The notes under the pieces were generated by a model. The model saw only the letters and a list, made by a program, of their open reading frames with translations, was not told where the DNA came from and did no database searches. From Harmothoe impar (Eukaryota; Annelida; Polychaeta; Phyllodocida; Polynoidae): DNA of 64,000 bases. Every line of letters begins with the position of its first letter. The stretch's first letter is position 1. The translations under genes were made by a program, and so were the position numbers. The stretch covers positions 85,743,606 through 85,807,605 of the forward strand of contig OX381707.1 in the NCBI GenBank assembly GCA_947462335.1, written 5' to 3'. Positions 22,431 to 34,120 of this stretch are shown here, one piece after another.

Positions 22431-22660
22431 CACGGATCAGTATTCTGTCTGCAACGGATCACCCCTGACCCACTGGTCCTCGCATGCCACACACGGCTCT
22501 GCCGTGTTTGTGCTTTGAGGTATCACCCATCAAGTGATCCATGCTGCCCAACATGAGGCGTAATTAATTACGCTGATGTTGCATAGCACAGCGGCAGCAT
22601 CTAACTAACTCTAAGGAGTTAGTCGGCCCCTCTTTAGGGGCCACACAATAAACAAAGAAT
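22430..22660 (+). ncRNA. Putative multi-hairpin RNA, copy B
   Basis: Hairpins in order: ACACGGCTCTGCCGTGT (22491-22507) before the shared TTTGAGG; a nested long stem with ATGCTGCC at 22541 pairing with GGCAGCAT at 22593-22600 around GCGTAATTAATTACGC (22558-22573); CTAACTCTAAGGAGTTAG (22605-22622); and GGCCCCTCTTTAGGGGCC (22625-22642). ACACAATAAA follows, with AATAAA at 22647-22652. The first and third hairpins occupy the same place as in copy C but have entirely different stem sequences, so structure rather than sequence is kept. No useful ORF. Confidence 0.6.
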
Positions 22661-23039
22661 ACCCTGAATCTGGGACCTGTGGGCGAAGGCCCCAACTGTG
22701 AAGTCATTATTGGCCACATTGGTAATATCAATTAAAACTTTAGACAACACCCACCTTAAGTATCGTAACGGACAATATCAATAAACTTAGCATCCTCTTG
22801 GTTACCACATTTAGCACCAATTTTACAACTCACAGGGGCCACCCTTGAAAATAACACCAGCCTCACCACGCTTTTATTGCTCTGCTGATTTCTCCAATCC
22901 AAAACATTGGGTATCTAGTCCAGCTGTGAGCTCATTAGGTCAGCCCTTTGTCGGCCTTGCCGGCAAGTCCCGGATTCAGTATAGAAAGACTAAGGGGGCG
23001 GGGAGTAGGTCTTTAAGTTTAGCGCTATCTGTGTCATTA
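22661..23039. other. Element-1 interior, nothing recognised
   Basis: A 68-codon plus-strand ORF (22845-23051) contains no recognisable motif. No RNA or repeat is seen. Confidence 0.35.
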
Positions 23040-23310
23040 GACCATTCTTAAAAATCGACATGTGACATGAATAAAAAATTCTCAATTACTGTATAAGTAG
23101 GCGCCTCAACTCTTCCTTCAAATTCCGGCCTTGCGGGTGGTCAAATTAAAAAAAAAAAATTCCTAGTAGTCTATGGTCCCAAGAGTCCGATTGTATCAAT
23201 TACGGTGCCCCTACATTTTCCCCCTTAGTGACACTAGTGACAACGTCTTTTTCACTTAGGGTCATGTGACATGGTCATTTCTTAAAAATCGACATGCGAC
23301 ATGGGACACG
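23040..23310 (+). repeat. GACATG-type repeat array, element 1 right
   Basis: 'cttaaaaatcgacatgtgac' at 23048-23067 and again, slightly changed, at 23281-23300, with 'gtgacactagtgac' between them. Its orientation is opposite to the left array at 18041-18228. Confidence 0.6.
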
Positions 23311-26095
23311 TTCATCTCAAACCCTTAGCCTCTAGAGAGTTCAAAATAGCGCTGCCGCTGTAGTCTGCCCGTTTCTGTGATCAAATATGCACCCTTCCTA
23401 ATAGCACCCCCACTGGTGCATTGCATAAAAATAGCCCTCCTGACCTCATTTCTTGAGCTATAAAAAAACACAAACCCCTCATTTTAATCACAATATCATG
23501 GCAGTCAACATGAATGGAGTCATTAGTGGAGAAAGATAAGAGTCTCTGTTTTCTGTAGCCTACAATATTATGGTGACATTCTTCATGTCAAAATGTAATA
23601 AATAAATATGAGTTGTTAAAACTTGTTACCATGGGGATGTTGGTAATTGTGTTCTTGAAGACGTATGTGAAATCCAGATGTATGTGCCTCTGCCCAACAA
23701 TGACCCTAGCCATTTTAAGTAAACCTGTTCTGTCTGAGTTAGAAGGGTGCCTAGGGCCAGAGCTACAGAACCCCTAACTGCTGTGAAAGTGCCCCTCTCC
23801 TGCCTAGATCACAGAAATGGGAAATATGTTCAGATGCATTCACCATGATATTTCTGGATCTAAGCAGATCTGAAAAGTTCTCATAGAGATCTATACTAAT
23901 GGAACCACTATGTATTTTTTAACTCATTTTTCAAAAATGTATCAAACTCCCTACCTTAGCGCCCCTATAAATAGGGTTAAGTACCTGTCCGACTCCCCTA
24001 CCACTGCTGCTGGAGGAGTACCGAGAACTACCCTCTTTTTAGAAAACTAAGTAAAAATATCCTTCTTCATGTCCAGTTACATACAATGTCGATCAATTTG
24101 ACACTGTAGCAGCATGTCTCCATATCTGTATGCTGCATAAATGCACAATACACGGTTCTGCACGCACTTAAACCAAGGCTAACATGGGTGACCTATATAG
24201 ATGTGATACTCTCGTTTTCGGGGCTAGTAGAAATTAGGCGGCTAATAAAGACGTTCCAGGTTCGAACCCTCACTAAGTTTTAGTCAAGACGTCTAGCCAC
24301 AGGCGCCTTAGGCGACGAAAGCGCGTCAAGGCGTTTACAGGGTTTGAACCCGTGAGCTGCTCCTTGGGGTCACAAAAAACGCTTCAACCTTAAAATCCCA
24401 TAGGAAAATTTTTTTGGGTTTTTGGACTTTAGGCCTGAATTTGGGGGTGATCCCGGGCTGATAGAAAAATAATTCTTGGACGAGCGGATAGCTCTGGATC
24501 TCTTTTTATCTAAAACAGCGAAAAATTGATTGTGGTTCCGCCGCAATTCATCCGACGAGGGGTAATCAGTCCCCCCCTCTGCCAATCATGGCAGTGAATT
24601 TAGACGGCGCGCAATCTCTCGCAGCCACCGCGGACGGACCAATTAGTCCTGTCGGCATCTTAGTATGGTTCGTGTGACCTACTTAGAGGCTCACACGGTG
24701 GGGGTGTGTCCGGCGTTCGGCGCGCTGATTGGCTACTGGTGGGAGGTGCTGTGCTGCGTCAGGAACTTTACCTATTTGGGACGGGTGTTAAAGGCGCACT
24801 GAGTTGAGGTGCACATTTAAGCAAGAGCGCGATCCGGTCGTCGCGTTGGTAGCCTTACTACCCGTCGCGCATTTAAGTAGAGGCTTAAGTGTGACAAATG
24901 ACGATTCTTTGTCGACGCGACTACTAACATCAGCAGCATCGGCAGCAGCGGTAGCAGCATTGGCAGCAGCTATAAGGTGAAAACATGTTCAGACACGGTC
25001 GGCGTGTGAGACCTGTCCAGGCACGTCCGAGCAGGTTCGAACGTGTCTGAACATGTTCCGGAGTGCAAGACGCGTGCACACACAGACCGAACAGACACAC
25101 ACAGACCCACACACCCACACACCCCTATGTAGTGTGGGATGTAAAAGAAACCCTTGTCTCGGTAAAAGGGCCATAGATTCGATCACCATCACCGCCCTTG
25201 AAATGACCATAGCTGTTAACTAAGGCGTAAAGCAACCCACACACCCACACACCCACACACCCACACATTTTTCTGTATGAGCCTTCAGACCTGAAGCTGC
25301 TCAGTGTACGGGACTAGGTTTTGTCATAGGCCCTACGGACGCTACTCAAGGGGGAATAAGAGAGCTGTCTCACCATGTCATGGGCTGGCTGTAGTTTTTT
25401 ATGTTTCGGTACCTACAACCAAACAGCCAGTACCCACCCCAGGGCTTCATGTCGCACGCGGGAAAAGTATAAAGATTCGAACGGTGGCGCCAACTGTCGG
25501 AATAGCGGGTACACTACGTCAGTAGTTCTTTTGTTCTCCGCTGAGTGACTGGGCGAAATGTAGTCGGTAGCTCTATTTTCTGTGCACTGTTCTGTTCATT
25601 TTCTACACTTAACGCTTAAATAGACCACGTGTTTGTACAAGCTAGCCGTTTTTATCAGTGCAAAAATTAAATAAGCATCGGATAGAACAATAAAAAAATG
25701 AGAAAGTAATCCAGCACTTAGTATAACGCACCAGTTTTATCATGAGACACCGAAAGTCTGTTTTTTTTCGGGTGCATAAGACAGTCGACTGAGAGCTCCA
25801 AACCAACCAAAACGTACCAGAGGGCGATCTATCTCAGAACGTACCCGACAGGGCAGGGGCCTTCTACACCCCGGCTCTGATGAGCAAGCGAGGGCCTATT
25901 CCTCTTTTGAGGTGGGCCCAAAATTGAACAAAAGAATAAACTCAGAAAAAAGCCTTAGGATTGAAAGAGTTGTAGATACTGATTTTAACGAGGAAGTCGC
26001 ATTCATTAGTTTACAAATAGCCAGTGTAAGTACGCCCATGTATAAGAGAGAGACCTTGCTTATTTCTTATAGAGTTGTAAGATAGTCACATCATG
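23311..26095. other. Element-1 right interior, mainly non-coding
   Basis: 23340-24230 resembles host-like AT-rich sequence. 24260-24370 holds two tRNA T-arm-like motifs (GGTTCGAACC and, on the minus strand, ACGGGTTCAAACCCTGT), but no full cloverleaf can be drawn. 24580-24900 is CpG-rich. 24928-24970 is CAG-rich, and 25080-25270 is CA/CCCACA-rich. 25740-25930 is CpG-rich with no ORF. No gene is called. Confidence 0.4.
25171..25240 (+). repeat. 70-bp repeat, copy 2
   Basis: Near-identical to 22051-22120, at the same spacing after 'ctcggtaaaa'. It is followed by a (CCCACACA)n tract. Confidence 0.8.
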
Positions 26096-26744
26096 ATGCA
26101 CATCATCATAAACGCAATCATGATACATTTCATTGTAAGTAGACGAACCAGTAGACTCGCCTCTCTGCCCTCTAAAAGAGAGGGCAGAGAGGCGAGTCTC
26201 ACTCTTAAAAACCCTTCCCCTCCCCTCCCCCCTCCCCCCCTCCCCCCCTCCCCCCCCCATGCATCTTAAAGAGTGCCCCCCAGAGTGCCCCTCCCCCCCC
26301 TAAAAAAAAGAGCCGCATTTTTAAATTATTTTTTAGCAAGCTTTCAGCTTGCTTTTTCTTTTTTAAAATTTATTTATCCATAAAAATCTCAAGTGACTTA
26401 TTTTGAAATTCACGCCAACCTAGTAGTCACGTGACCCCCTTAAGTAGGTCACTTCCAGTCACGTGACCTATTTGAATTTCCCGCCAACATGGTGGTCACG
26501 TGACCCTCTTAAGTAGGTCACTTCCGGTCACGTGACCTATTTGAATTTCCCGCCCAAAGGTCACGTGACCGGAAGTAGGTCACTTCCGGTCACGTGACCT
26601 ATTTGAATTTCCCGCCAAAAGGGAGGCCTCTCATTGGCTGCTTTTGAATTTCCCGCCAAAAGGGAGGCCTCTGATTGGCTGCAGGTCGATTGAGTAATAA
26701 ACAGTACTTAACTATAGTCCCGTTCCAATACATACAATACTACT
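26096..26744 (-). repeat. Right terminal inverted repeat of element 1
   Basis: Inverse partner of 17091-17746. It carries the same motif order reading inward from 26744: CCAAT units, TTGGCGGGAAA units, GTCACGTGAC palindromes, the C-run (G-run inverted) and the 43-nt hairpin. A few substitutions separate it from the left copy, for example in the CCGGAAGT spacers and one base beside the hairpin. Confidence 0.88.
26155..26197. repeat. Perfect 19-bp-stem hairpin in right TIR
   Basis: Inverted equivalent of 17645-17687, with the same stem and loop. Confidence 0.8.
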
Positions 26745-26750
26745 CATGAT
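26745..26750. repeat. Right target-site duplication CATGAT of element 1
   Basis: Identical to 17085-17090 and directly following the ATACTACT terminus. Confidence 0.88.
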
Positions 26751-28100
26751 TTTCATTCTAAATCGGAAATTTTAAAAATTTGACTGATAGAAGGCCCAAC
26801 AAGGATTTTTATGCTGAAAACAGAATGTAAATACCATTTTTAGATCAAACACTGTGACCAATTGTTTGAAAAGGTTTGGATATTTGGTAATAAGCATAAT
26901 TATGCTAATTAGATAGCAATATCTCTAGAACAAAGTAAGATAGAGCTTATTGAGATTTAAGATTGGACAGTGTCCACACATATTCAGAGAGCCATAACTC
27001 AAAAACTATAGGTGGTACCTGCTAATAAAAGATATCACTGGAAAGCTGATGACGTCAATTTTATTATTGACTTTTTACCTTGGAGGACCCTTTTCCCTCG
27101 ACTGTCCACATATAGTTGATTGGGAAATATTATTTTTCAACTGCGAATTGTCATCAAAATAAGCGTAATATCACTCTGAAATTGGCCCATTGGCTATTGA
27201 AAATGAAAAATGCTAAATGGCTGAAACTTTTATTTTTCGAAAATTCATATAAAATTAACTACTGAACGGATCTTAACATAGTTACCATCATTCTTCAGCA
27301 TTCTTTATCAGCTTTCTAACCAGTATAACAATTTTGTTCAGGGAAGGGTTTCTTCAAACTACCCGTGGTACCTAATGTGAGTAATGAACTCATGTTTTTA
27401 CTGTGAACCACAAAAGATTGTTGCCTTCAGTAGTAGAACTGAAAATGCTCATGCATTTTAAAAGGGAGGAGTAATGTTAAGGGAAAGATGTAACAAGATA
27501 ACTTACTTACAAACCACTGTTTAACCTTTTGGAAGTACTAGTAATTGGTTAAAACATGAGAAACCCACATATTTAATTCTACGAGTTACAAAATCAATCA
27601 GTTACCAATTTTTGGTCACTAATATAGTTCCACCATTTTCCCCACTATAGGGTAGTAGGTAAATAACCCTTAAGTAAAAAGCCTTCTTTTTAATCTATTT
27701 GACAGATGTGGGGTAACAAGGAGAAGCCTGTAATACCGTAGCCACTGATGTGTGGGTACAGACTAACATAACACGGCTGACATTACAGATACCATGCAGG
27801 CCGGCCTGAGCCCTCCCGATGCTTAAAATAGCATGGGTCCTCATAGTTACATAGTTCCTCCTAGACAATGTGCACACATCTTACATACTTCTGGTGGTTA
27901 AGATAATAGTTGCATACTAGAAGTGGAAGAGCTATAACTCTATTCACAAATTGCTAAACTTAATTAATCCAAGCACAGCAGGGAAAATGTTGCAGGTCTC
28001 TGCATGACCATTGACTACTAACCTGTGTTTGGAAAGCAGACCTCTAGTGTGCTATTACATTACCTCTAACTGTGGGTTGTGGCATTTCCCAGGAACAGTC
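26751..28100. other. Host DNA right of element 1, no gene seen
   Basis: AT-rich, CpG-poor sequence continuing the flank at 17090. No ORF with features, no RNA and no repeat copy were recognised. Confidence 0.4.
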
Positions 28101-29690
28101 TGTCCCTCCTACACCACTGCCCACATGATGCTATAACATGGCTCACTGCATCCCCTCTACTGCTGCATGACCCTCCCTTCTCTGATCACTGATGCTGCCT
28201 ACATGATGTTATAACATGGCTCACTGGCTGCATAATCAAATCTATGTTGCACCAAAGTTTGTTCAATTATATGTCAAGGTTATGGAATATTATGCAATAA
28301 TCATTGACCTATGTTGTGGATGCTTGTCAATGGAGTATATAAATGTTTTATTCACAGATTTCTCATAGCATCACAGACTTAACCTGGACATTTTTGATAT
28401 GACCAACAATCTTTTGATATGTTGCAATCGTTATTGCAATAATATATTGATATAATATACTGTGCTTTTACAAAAATAAGATCTATAATTTCCTTGGTCT
28501 GCTGGAGGCAGTAAAGCATGTGATCCCTTCCGGGGGATGAAGGAGTAGCATTAAGGAGGCCTTTAAAAGACTGAGATGCTCCCATATTGGATCAGAGGAG
28601 TCTGTTAGTGATAATGTCACCGGCTGATAAGGTCACATTACGATGTAGCAAGGTGCACAAAGAGACCAAGGCAGAGGTCATCTAGTGGGAATGATCTACT
28701 CCACCCCTAACTTATCAGTCCTCTATCTCTGGGCTCACACCCTCTGCCAATGTTTTATGATATAGGACATGTCTGATCCTGTTTTCCTTTCCTGCCCCCA
28801 CTATCTTTATTCTTTTTCCAGCGTCTCTCATTTAATACCTTTTCTCACTACTTTCTTGGCTGATTGTGAGTCACCCCTTACTTCTATCTTCCCCTTCCAT
28901 CATGAATCACTTTAGTTTGCAGTGCTGCTATTGATTCTTATACATCCTAATTTAACGTCAGTATCTCCCTTTCATTTCCTTCTAGCCTTCCCCACCTTCC
29001 TCACATCAACTAACATTCCCAATATTAGCGATGGGCAACTCACTGAAAGAGGCCAGTAAAGACCAGGTGCACAGCCCAAAATAACATAGGTTACTGCTAC
29101 CAGCACCTGGTATTAAAACGTCAGAAATAATGACACACTAATCCGCAGAGGTGATCTTTGCAAACTCAAGTAACCTTTGTTAATTAAATTATGTCGAAAC
29201 CAATTCATGCAGGACTCAAAGGTGACTATCATCACATACCCTGTAACAGTGATTTGTGATAAGGATACTCTGTGTATGTTTCCTTTTATCGTTTTGAACC
29301 TTGTTCCTACCAGCCTTAACATCCTTACCCATCCCAATTTTCATTCAGTTTTCCCATGCAAGTATTTTTTAATTAGTTTTATCTCTCTTTCGTTTGCTGT
29401 TATCCCCTTTTTACCATGAACCACTTCCTTTTCTGATGTTTTTTTTTTGCACAAATCCTCCATGTATGTCTTTCCTGTCTTTCCCCACCTCTTCCTGCAT
29501 CCACTTATATTCATACTATTTAGGAAACAAAACTCACTCACCCAGGTCTGCCGTCCTACAGTAACATGTGGCTACTGCTATGGGTGCCAATTTTTCAAAT
29601 GTCAAAAATAATGACACACCAGTTAAATGAAGCAAGCTTTGAGAACTCATCTAACCTTGTGAAAATGTCTGGAATCATTGATACACACCT
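28100..29690. repeat. Local repeats, including a diverged duplication of about 500 bp
   Basis: 'catgatg.tataacatggctcactg' occurs at 28125 and 28202, a short direct repeat. Two collinear diverged blocks lie at about 28790-29230 and 29330-29690. Both contain a pyrimidine-rich stretch with 'accatgaa.cact', 'tttccccacct', 'aactcact', 'taaca..gg.tactgct' and 'tcaaaaataatgacacac' in order. No coding signal. Confidence 0.5.
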
Positions 29691-32462
29691 TACTGGTAAA
29701 CAAACTGTTGGGAATAATGAAAAACTAATTTTAAAACATGTTGCCAAGATGGCTAACACTGGTCTTTGTTATTTTAGTTCCCTTGCAAAAGAGGTTGACT
29801 CTTTGTGTAATGTATATACTGTACCTTGTTTTCTATACTATGTCCAATTTGAATGATTTTGTCTTAGAAAGATAACTTTAAGGTATGTCATTTCTATACC
29901 GCTATCCAACAAAACTGTAATTGAGTGTTATTAGTGCGGTGAAAACTTCTGTTAACTGACACATGATCTCTCTGCTCTGACAACCACTGTTTCATCTAGA
30001 AGTCCAAGGTTAATAGCTAAATCCCCAGGACAGGACCTGGCATGTTTTGCGGTATCTGCACACTCAAGTGTTTCCTCACTCCTACCTGTACAAGCAGTAG
30101 CACTACCAGTAAACACACCATTTAAGATACTCATCTGTAGGAAAAGGACCACAGCAGTGTTTGCAACAGTGTAATTTTTTTCAAATGACAAAGTATCATC
30201 AAGGTTCCATATTGTGGGAGTGCTGATACACTTGTTATATACATGGTAATTATGTACATGGTGCATCTAGGGCTACATTCATACATGAAATAAATCAAAC
30301 ATTCAACATTAAATCAGTTTGAGGACAACCCATGTGAAAAATGTTCAGCTTTGGGAAGGCTGGTTTTAGTTTCAACTGCAAAAAGAAGGAAAATAGATAT
30401 GTTCCTCATCTAGAAGAAATTAAAATCAATTCATAATCAATGGCCTGGAATTCTAAAATTAAATGGAAAAGCCTGGGGTTGCTTAGAACATGCATCTGAT
30501 CTAGACAGTAACATATATCAGGTTCAGCTCTATTCCAGCCAGCAGTCTTGGATGTCGAGACATAGATTGAAAGTTCAATATCGTATGACATCCTAGTTAG
30601 ACAGTTTGTCTGAAACCAGTTCAGCAAGTGCTGTCGGAAAACTAGAGTAATCTATAACCTCAGTCAAACTCTGTGAGGGTAAATATGTCATCAAGGCTCG
30701 ACATAAGTATGGTACAGCAGCTTGAAACATGACTAACATCAGAGCTTCCATAATCCTTATGGATAATTAAAGCATCTAAGCAAATCCAGATGCAAACTTT
30801 ATGTAAATACACCCACATGGTAATTAAGCATTTCACGCTTGATGTCTTTGTGACATTATATTGGAGCCATGAGGATTAGTGGCAGCCATTATTCCTGTGA
30901 TTATCATTATTGGCTTAGGTTTTTTGAATAAAAGTGCAATTAGAATATAAAGGTCATGACTTCATGTGTTAGAGCACTTATAGGCTATGGCATACACACA
31001 AGTGTATATGTGGGTGTAATGGATATTATATGCACATCCCTAAATATGAAACCTGTTTGTAAACTGGCAACTATTTTAATGTCCCATTCCACTGTTTATA
31101 CTTATTCCTGACAGCTTGGGTACTATGCCAACTACCAATATGAAGTAAGTTGGTCATTTAATGCAAAGGGATATATAAATACATAGGAGGCTTTGGCTGG
31201 CGGTGGCTGAAAAGGTTCTAAATGAATGATTAGTAAGGCAAAAAACATTACAGGAAAAAGAGTACATTATCTGGACGAGTTACTCCATGCCTATAGTAAC
31301 ATTAAGGCTCTGTTATATGGGCAAACATGACAGGCTCACATTACCCTATCTGTATGAACTTGATACCCTGGTTACATAGTGTATTATTCACTTAATTAAC
31401 CTCATCCAAGCTTCAGAGGGCTGCACAGAGTTATATTGCATTCTGTCAAATGTAGTTTAGTCCTGAGGACTATGGACACCAAGTGATTAACCCAAGTCAA
31501 ATATATTCAAAGTTTCATCAAATTTATATCACCTCTAATTGTGTGACTATTACAATATCTCTGTACAAGATAGTCCCTTGCTGCCACACTGGATGTGACA
31601 TTAAGAACACTCAGTCACCCAGAGTGTGTCTGTCATTGATCTGCAGGTACACACAGTGCATATCATATTTATTTGATCTGAATATGTCTGCATCTAAATG
31701 TCTGATAAATGTCTGGACTCTATCCTGAAGGTTTGAACGATGCCATTCCAAGTCTTGGAAGAAAGTATTGAAAACTTAAATCTGTACTGGATGAATCATA
31801 GACAAACAGACGTCAACATTGAATCACTTCCAAGCCTCATCTTTCTACCACTTATTATGATAGATTATGATTAAGCAAATTTAAGGTTGAAATATTTCTA
31901 TGTGATCATTGAAACTGTACGTTGATTCACTGTTCATCAATTCAAAGGTAAAGTGCTTAAACCAAACAGTGCAAACCTGTGACATTAGACCATGGTGTAT
32001 ATTTGGATTATTATCATGTCTTTCCCAGTGCTTTATATCCAAAATCAGGTCAGTTTAAGTTATTTAAAGTTCATCTATACACTTATGATACTTCATATAT
32101 TTTGTTGTAAAAGTAGTGTGGAGGATGCATAGGGAACATTTGAACTAAGAGCATCAACTTCAAAGCTTTAGTTCAGAATCTTACCACCAGATGTCAGACC
32201 AAAGCGACTTCTGAGAGAAACCTGTGACCTTACAAGAAACCTTTAAACTCGCACTATATTGGTGAGTTATCGCCACTGGCCACACCTGCTGTAGCCTACA
32301 CGGAGGTGCCCAGGGGACCCTGATATATGTCAATCGTACCCACCACGATCAGCACTTGAGATGTGACGAGGCAATTATAGGTGATTGAGGGCAATGGGGA
32401 TCAATCAAAGCCAGTGACTTGTGGTGGGTGCAATCCAGTCTAGGTAACGTGCTGTACCTCTA
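29691..32462. other. No recognisable feature
   Basis: AT-rich sequence with scattered ORFs of at most 104 codons, none with a domain or splice context. No RNA gene or element boundary was recognised. Confidence 0.4.
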
Positions 32463-32464
32463 TA

Positions 32465-32683
32465 TAGGGGGGGGGGGGCACTTTATTCCTTTTTAGCAGA
32501 TTTTCCCAAACATGGTAAATTTCATCGCTTTTGTCCCCAAAGTTAGGATTTTGGGGTGAAAATTCCCTTACATTTGTTAAGGTCAAAAATTGCCTCAACA
32601 AGGGTAAGGCTTGTCAAAGGTCCAGCTGCACACTTATGCCAAAAAGAAATCAAGTGCCTCCCCCCCCCCCCCGGTACATCTAT
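32465..32683. mobile_element. Possible MITE with homopolymer-tipped inverted ends
   Basis: The left end is a G-run followed by GCACTTT. The right end is AAGTGCCT followed by a C-run and GG. Similar 10-bp sequences, 'tacctctata' and 'tacatctata', flank the two ends, which may be an imperfect target duplication. The interior has no ORF. Homopolymer ends make the boundaries uncertain. Confidence 0.35.
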
Positions 32684-32827
32684 AGAACCAGGTTGATGAC
32701 ACTTATAATACAAATACTAACTGGTGAGCATACAGACCACGGCACTTCATAAGTAGGTGCCTCACTGCAGGCGATGTATGTAGTCCAACAGGTAGAAGGG
32801 CAGTGAGGGGTAGAGAGCTAACAATAT

Positions 32828-33240
32828 GGGTGTGGACCACCAAATTCGACATGGCGACATGGGCATTTCTTAAAATCGATATTTGACATGGCTGTTTCTT
32901 AAAATCGACATGTGACATGGCAACCTAAGTGACATATGACATGGCCAAACCTTAAAATCGACATGTGACATGAAGCCTAGTGACATGACATCAAGCTTAG
33001 TGACAAGAAAATAATTCTAATTGTGGGAGTGTTACTATGTGCATTACGATTCCTATTCATATAATTTGCTCATTTTTTCTTCATCAATAAGTAGGATGTC
33101 TAAAATGTAAGTGGGTTTAGGTGTCTCTATCTATATAGAATATCCAATGATTGAATTAAGTTAGTGACATAAGTGACACGGGTTTTTGCTTAGTGACATG
33201 GGACATGGGTATTTCTTATAATCGACAGGGGACATGGGAC
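32828..33240 (+). repeat. GACATG-type repeat array outside elements 1 and 2
   Basis: About five iterations of 'cttaaaatcgacatgtgaca'-like sequence with 'gtgacat', starting at 'gtgtggaccaccaaattcga', which matches the start of the array inside element 1. No TIR of the element-1 family is seen nearby, so this is either a remnant of another copy or a separate repeat that elements 1 and 2 also carry. Confidence 0.6.
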
Positions 33241-34120
33241 CCCCCCATCCAGAGCCCCAACAATAACACGGACTGCTGCTCTGGGGTCGTTATGGTAAGG
33301 ATATTAGTGGGTGGGAGGGGCATAGCACAACCTGTGGGCGGGTCCTAGTGTGTGGTAATCATAGCATAGGGCACAAGATGGATGCGCTCTGGCGAGGACA
33401 GACCCCCTTTAATGGAAGTGTGCCTCTAGATCTGAAGAACTCTGCTGTCTTAATCCTTAAATAAATTATCACAAATTGGACATTTATTCGCCAAAGCGAG
33501 GAGCGCCTATGTCAGTGCAAACAGAGAGTTCTATTAATATCATTAGCTCCCTTGTATTTTGGCCCCCTTTCGAGACTGCCTCTTTGTGGGCTTCACTTCT
33601 GAAGTTGCGGGTTTCACTCTATGATCACAGTTCACCGATTTACTTAAAGCCTCTTGCATCAATTAGCCTACATTACCCTGCAATGATAAAGTTGGCAGTC
33701 CCAACTATCATAACTGCCTTTATTTTGCAGGAGGAGGACCTCTTTGGGAAAATCTATGCCTACGACCGAAACCCAGTTGAATATACATACATATCAAACC
33801 ACAATGGAGATGTATATTTTCAATACAAAGAGGCAATAGACCATTATTGCATGTTACAGCTTCTAAAAGCTCCATTCCCAGCCCTACACTCCACCTTTTT
33901 ATCAGTGCCCCCCTTCTCCAACATCCCCCCATCATCTTGACTGCTCTCTCTCGTCACCTTCTCCTAACAGACAAAAGGACATGAGTCTATATAACCAAGT
34001 TGCCATATCACTTTGAAGCACCATGGCCTTTATCAATATTTGTAACTGTCCACTAGGAAACTGTCTTAAGCATATATAAGGTGTTCCCACAGGTGGTCAC
34101 ATTGATCTGTAAATCATGGC
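33241..34120. other. No confident gene; long non-ATG ORF noted
   Basis: An open frame of 154 codons (33476-33940, plus strand) begins at TTG, not ATG. Its second half is preceded by a possible 3' splice site ('tttattttgcag', ending at 33730), but no good donor follows and I recognise no domain. I do not call it. Confidence 0.35.

Larger units (their letters stand above)
17091..26744. mobile_element. Element 1: complete 9.65-kb long-TIR mobile element with 6-bp TSD
   Basis: The left end reads AGTAGTATAGTATGTATC and the right end is its near-perfect inverse, ending ATACTACT at 26744. CATGAT sits immediately outside both ends (17085-17090 and 26745-26750), a perfect 6-bp target duplication. TIRs are about 650 bp. 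The combination of 6-bp TSD, long TIRs and 5'-AG is known for Polintons/Mavericks, which are usually 15-20 kb and encode protein-primed PolB, a retroviral-type integrase, an ATPase, a protease and capsid proteins. None of these can be seen here. The interior holds one 287-aa ORF, a CTG-rich array, two copies of a structured RNA module and long apparently non-coding stretches. It is therefore a non-autonomous Polinton-type derivative or an unrelated undescribed class. CpG content is visibly higher than in the flanks, consistent with a recent insertion. Confidence 0.88.

Noticed and set aside
24260..24370. tRNA gene suggested by T-arm-like motifs
   Set aside because: ACGGGTTCAAACCCTGT on the minus strand folds as a T-arm with a plausible 7-bp acceptor, but only about 23 nt separate them. 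No D-arm or anticodon arm fits.
25870..25925. Hammerhead ribozyme suggested by CTGATGAG
   Set aside because: The GAAA core box and the required flanking stems are missing.
17091..26744. Full autonomous Polinton
   Set aside because: TSD and TIR type agree, but no ORF of the size or motifs of PolB, integrase, ATPase, protease or capsid is present in any frame.
33476..33940. 154-codon open frame
   Set aside because: Starts at TTG, with no domain, no donor site after the possible acceptor and no repeat or homology support.
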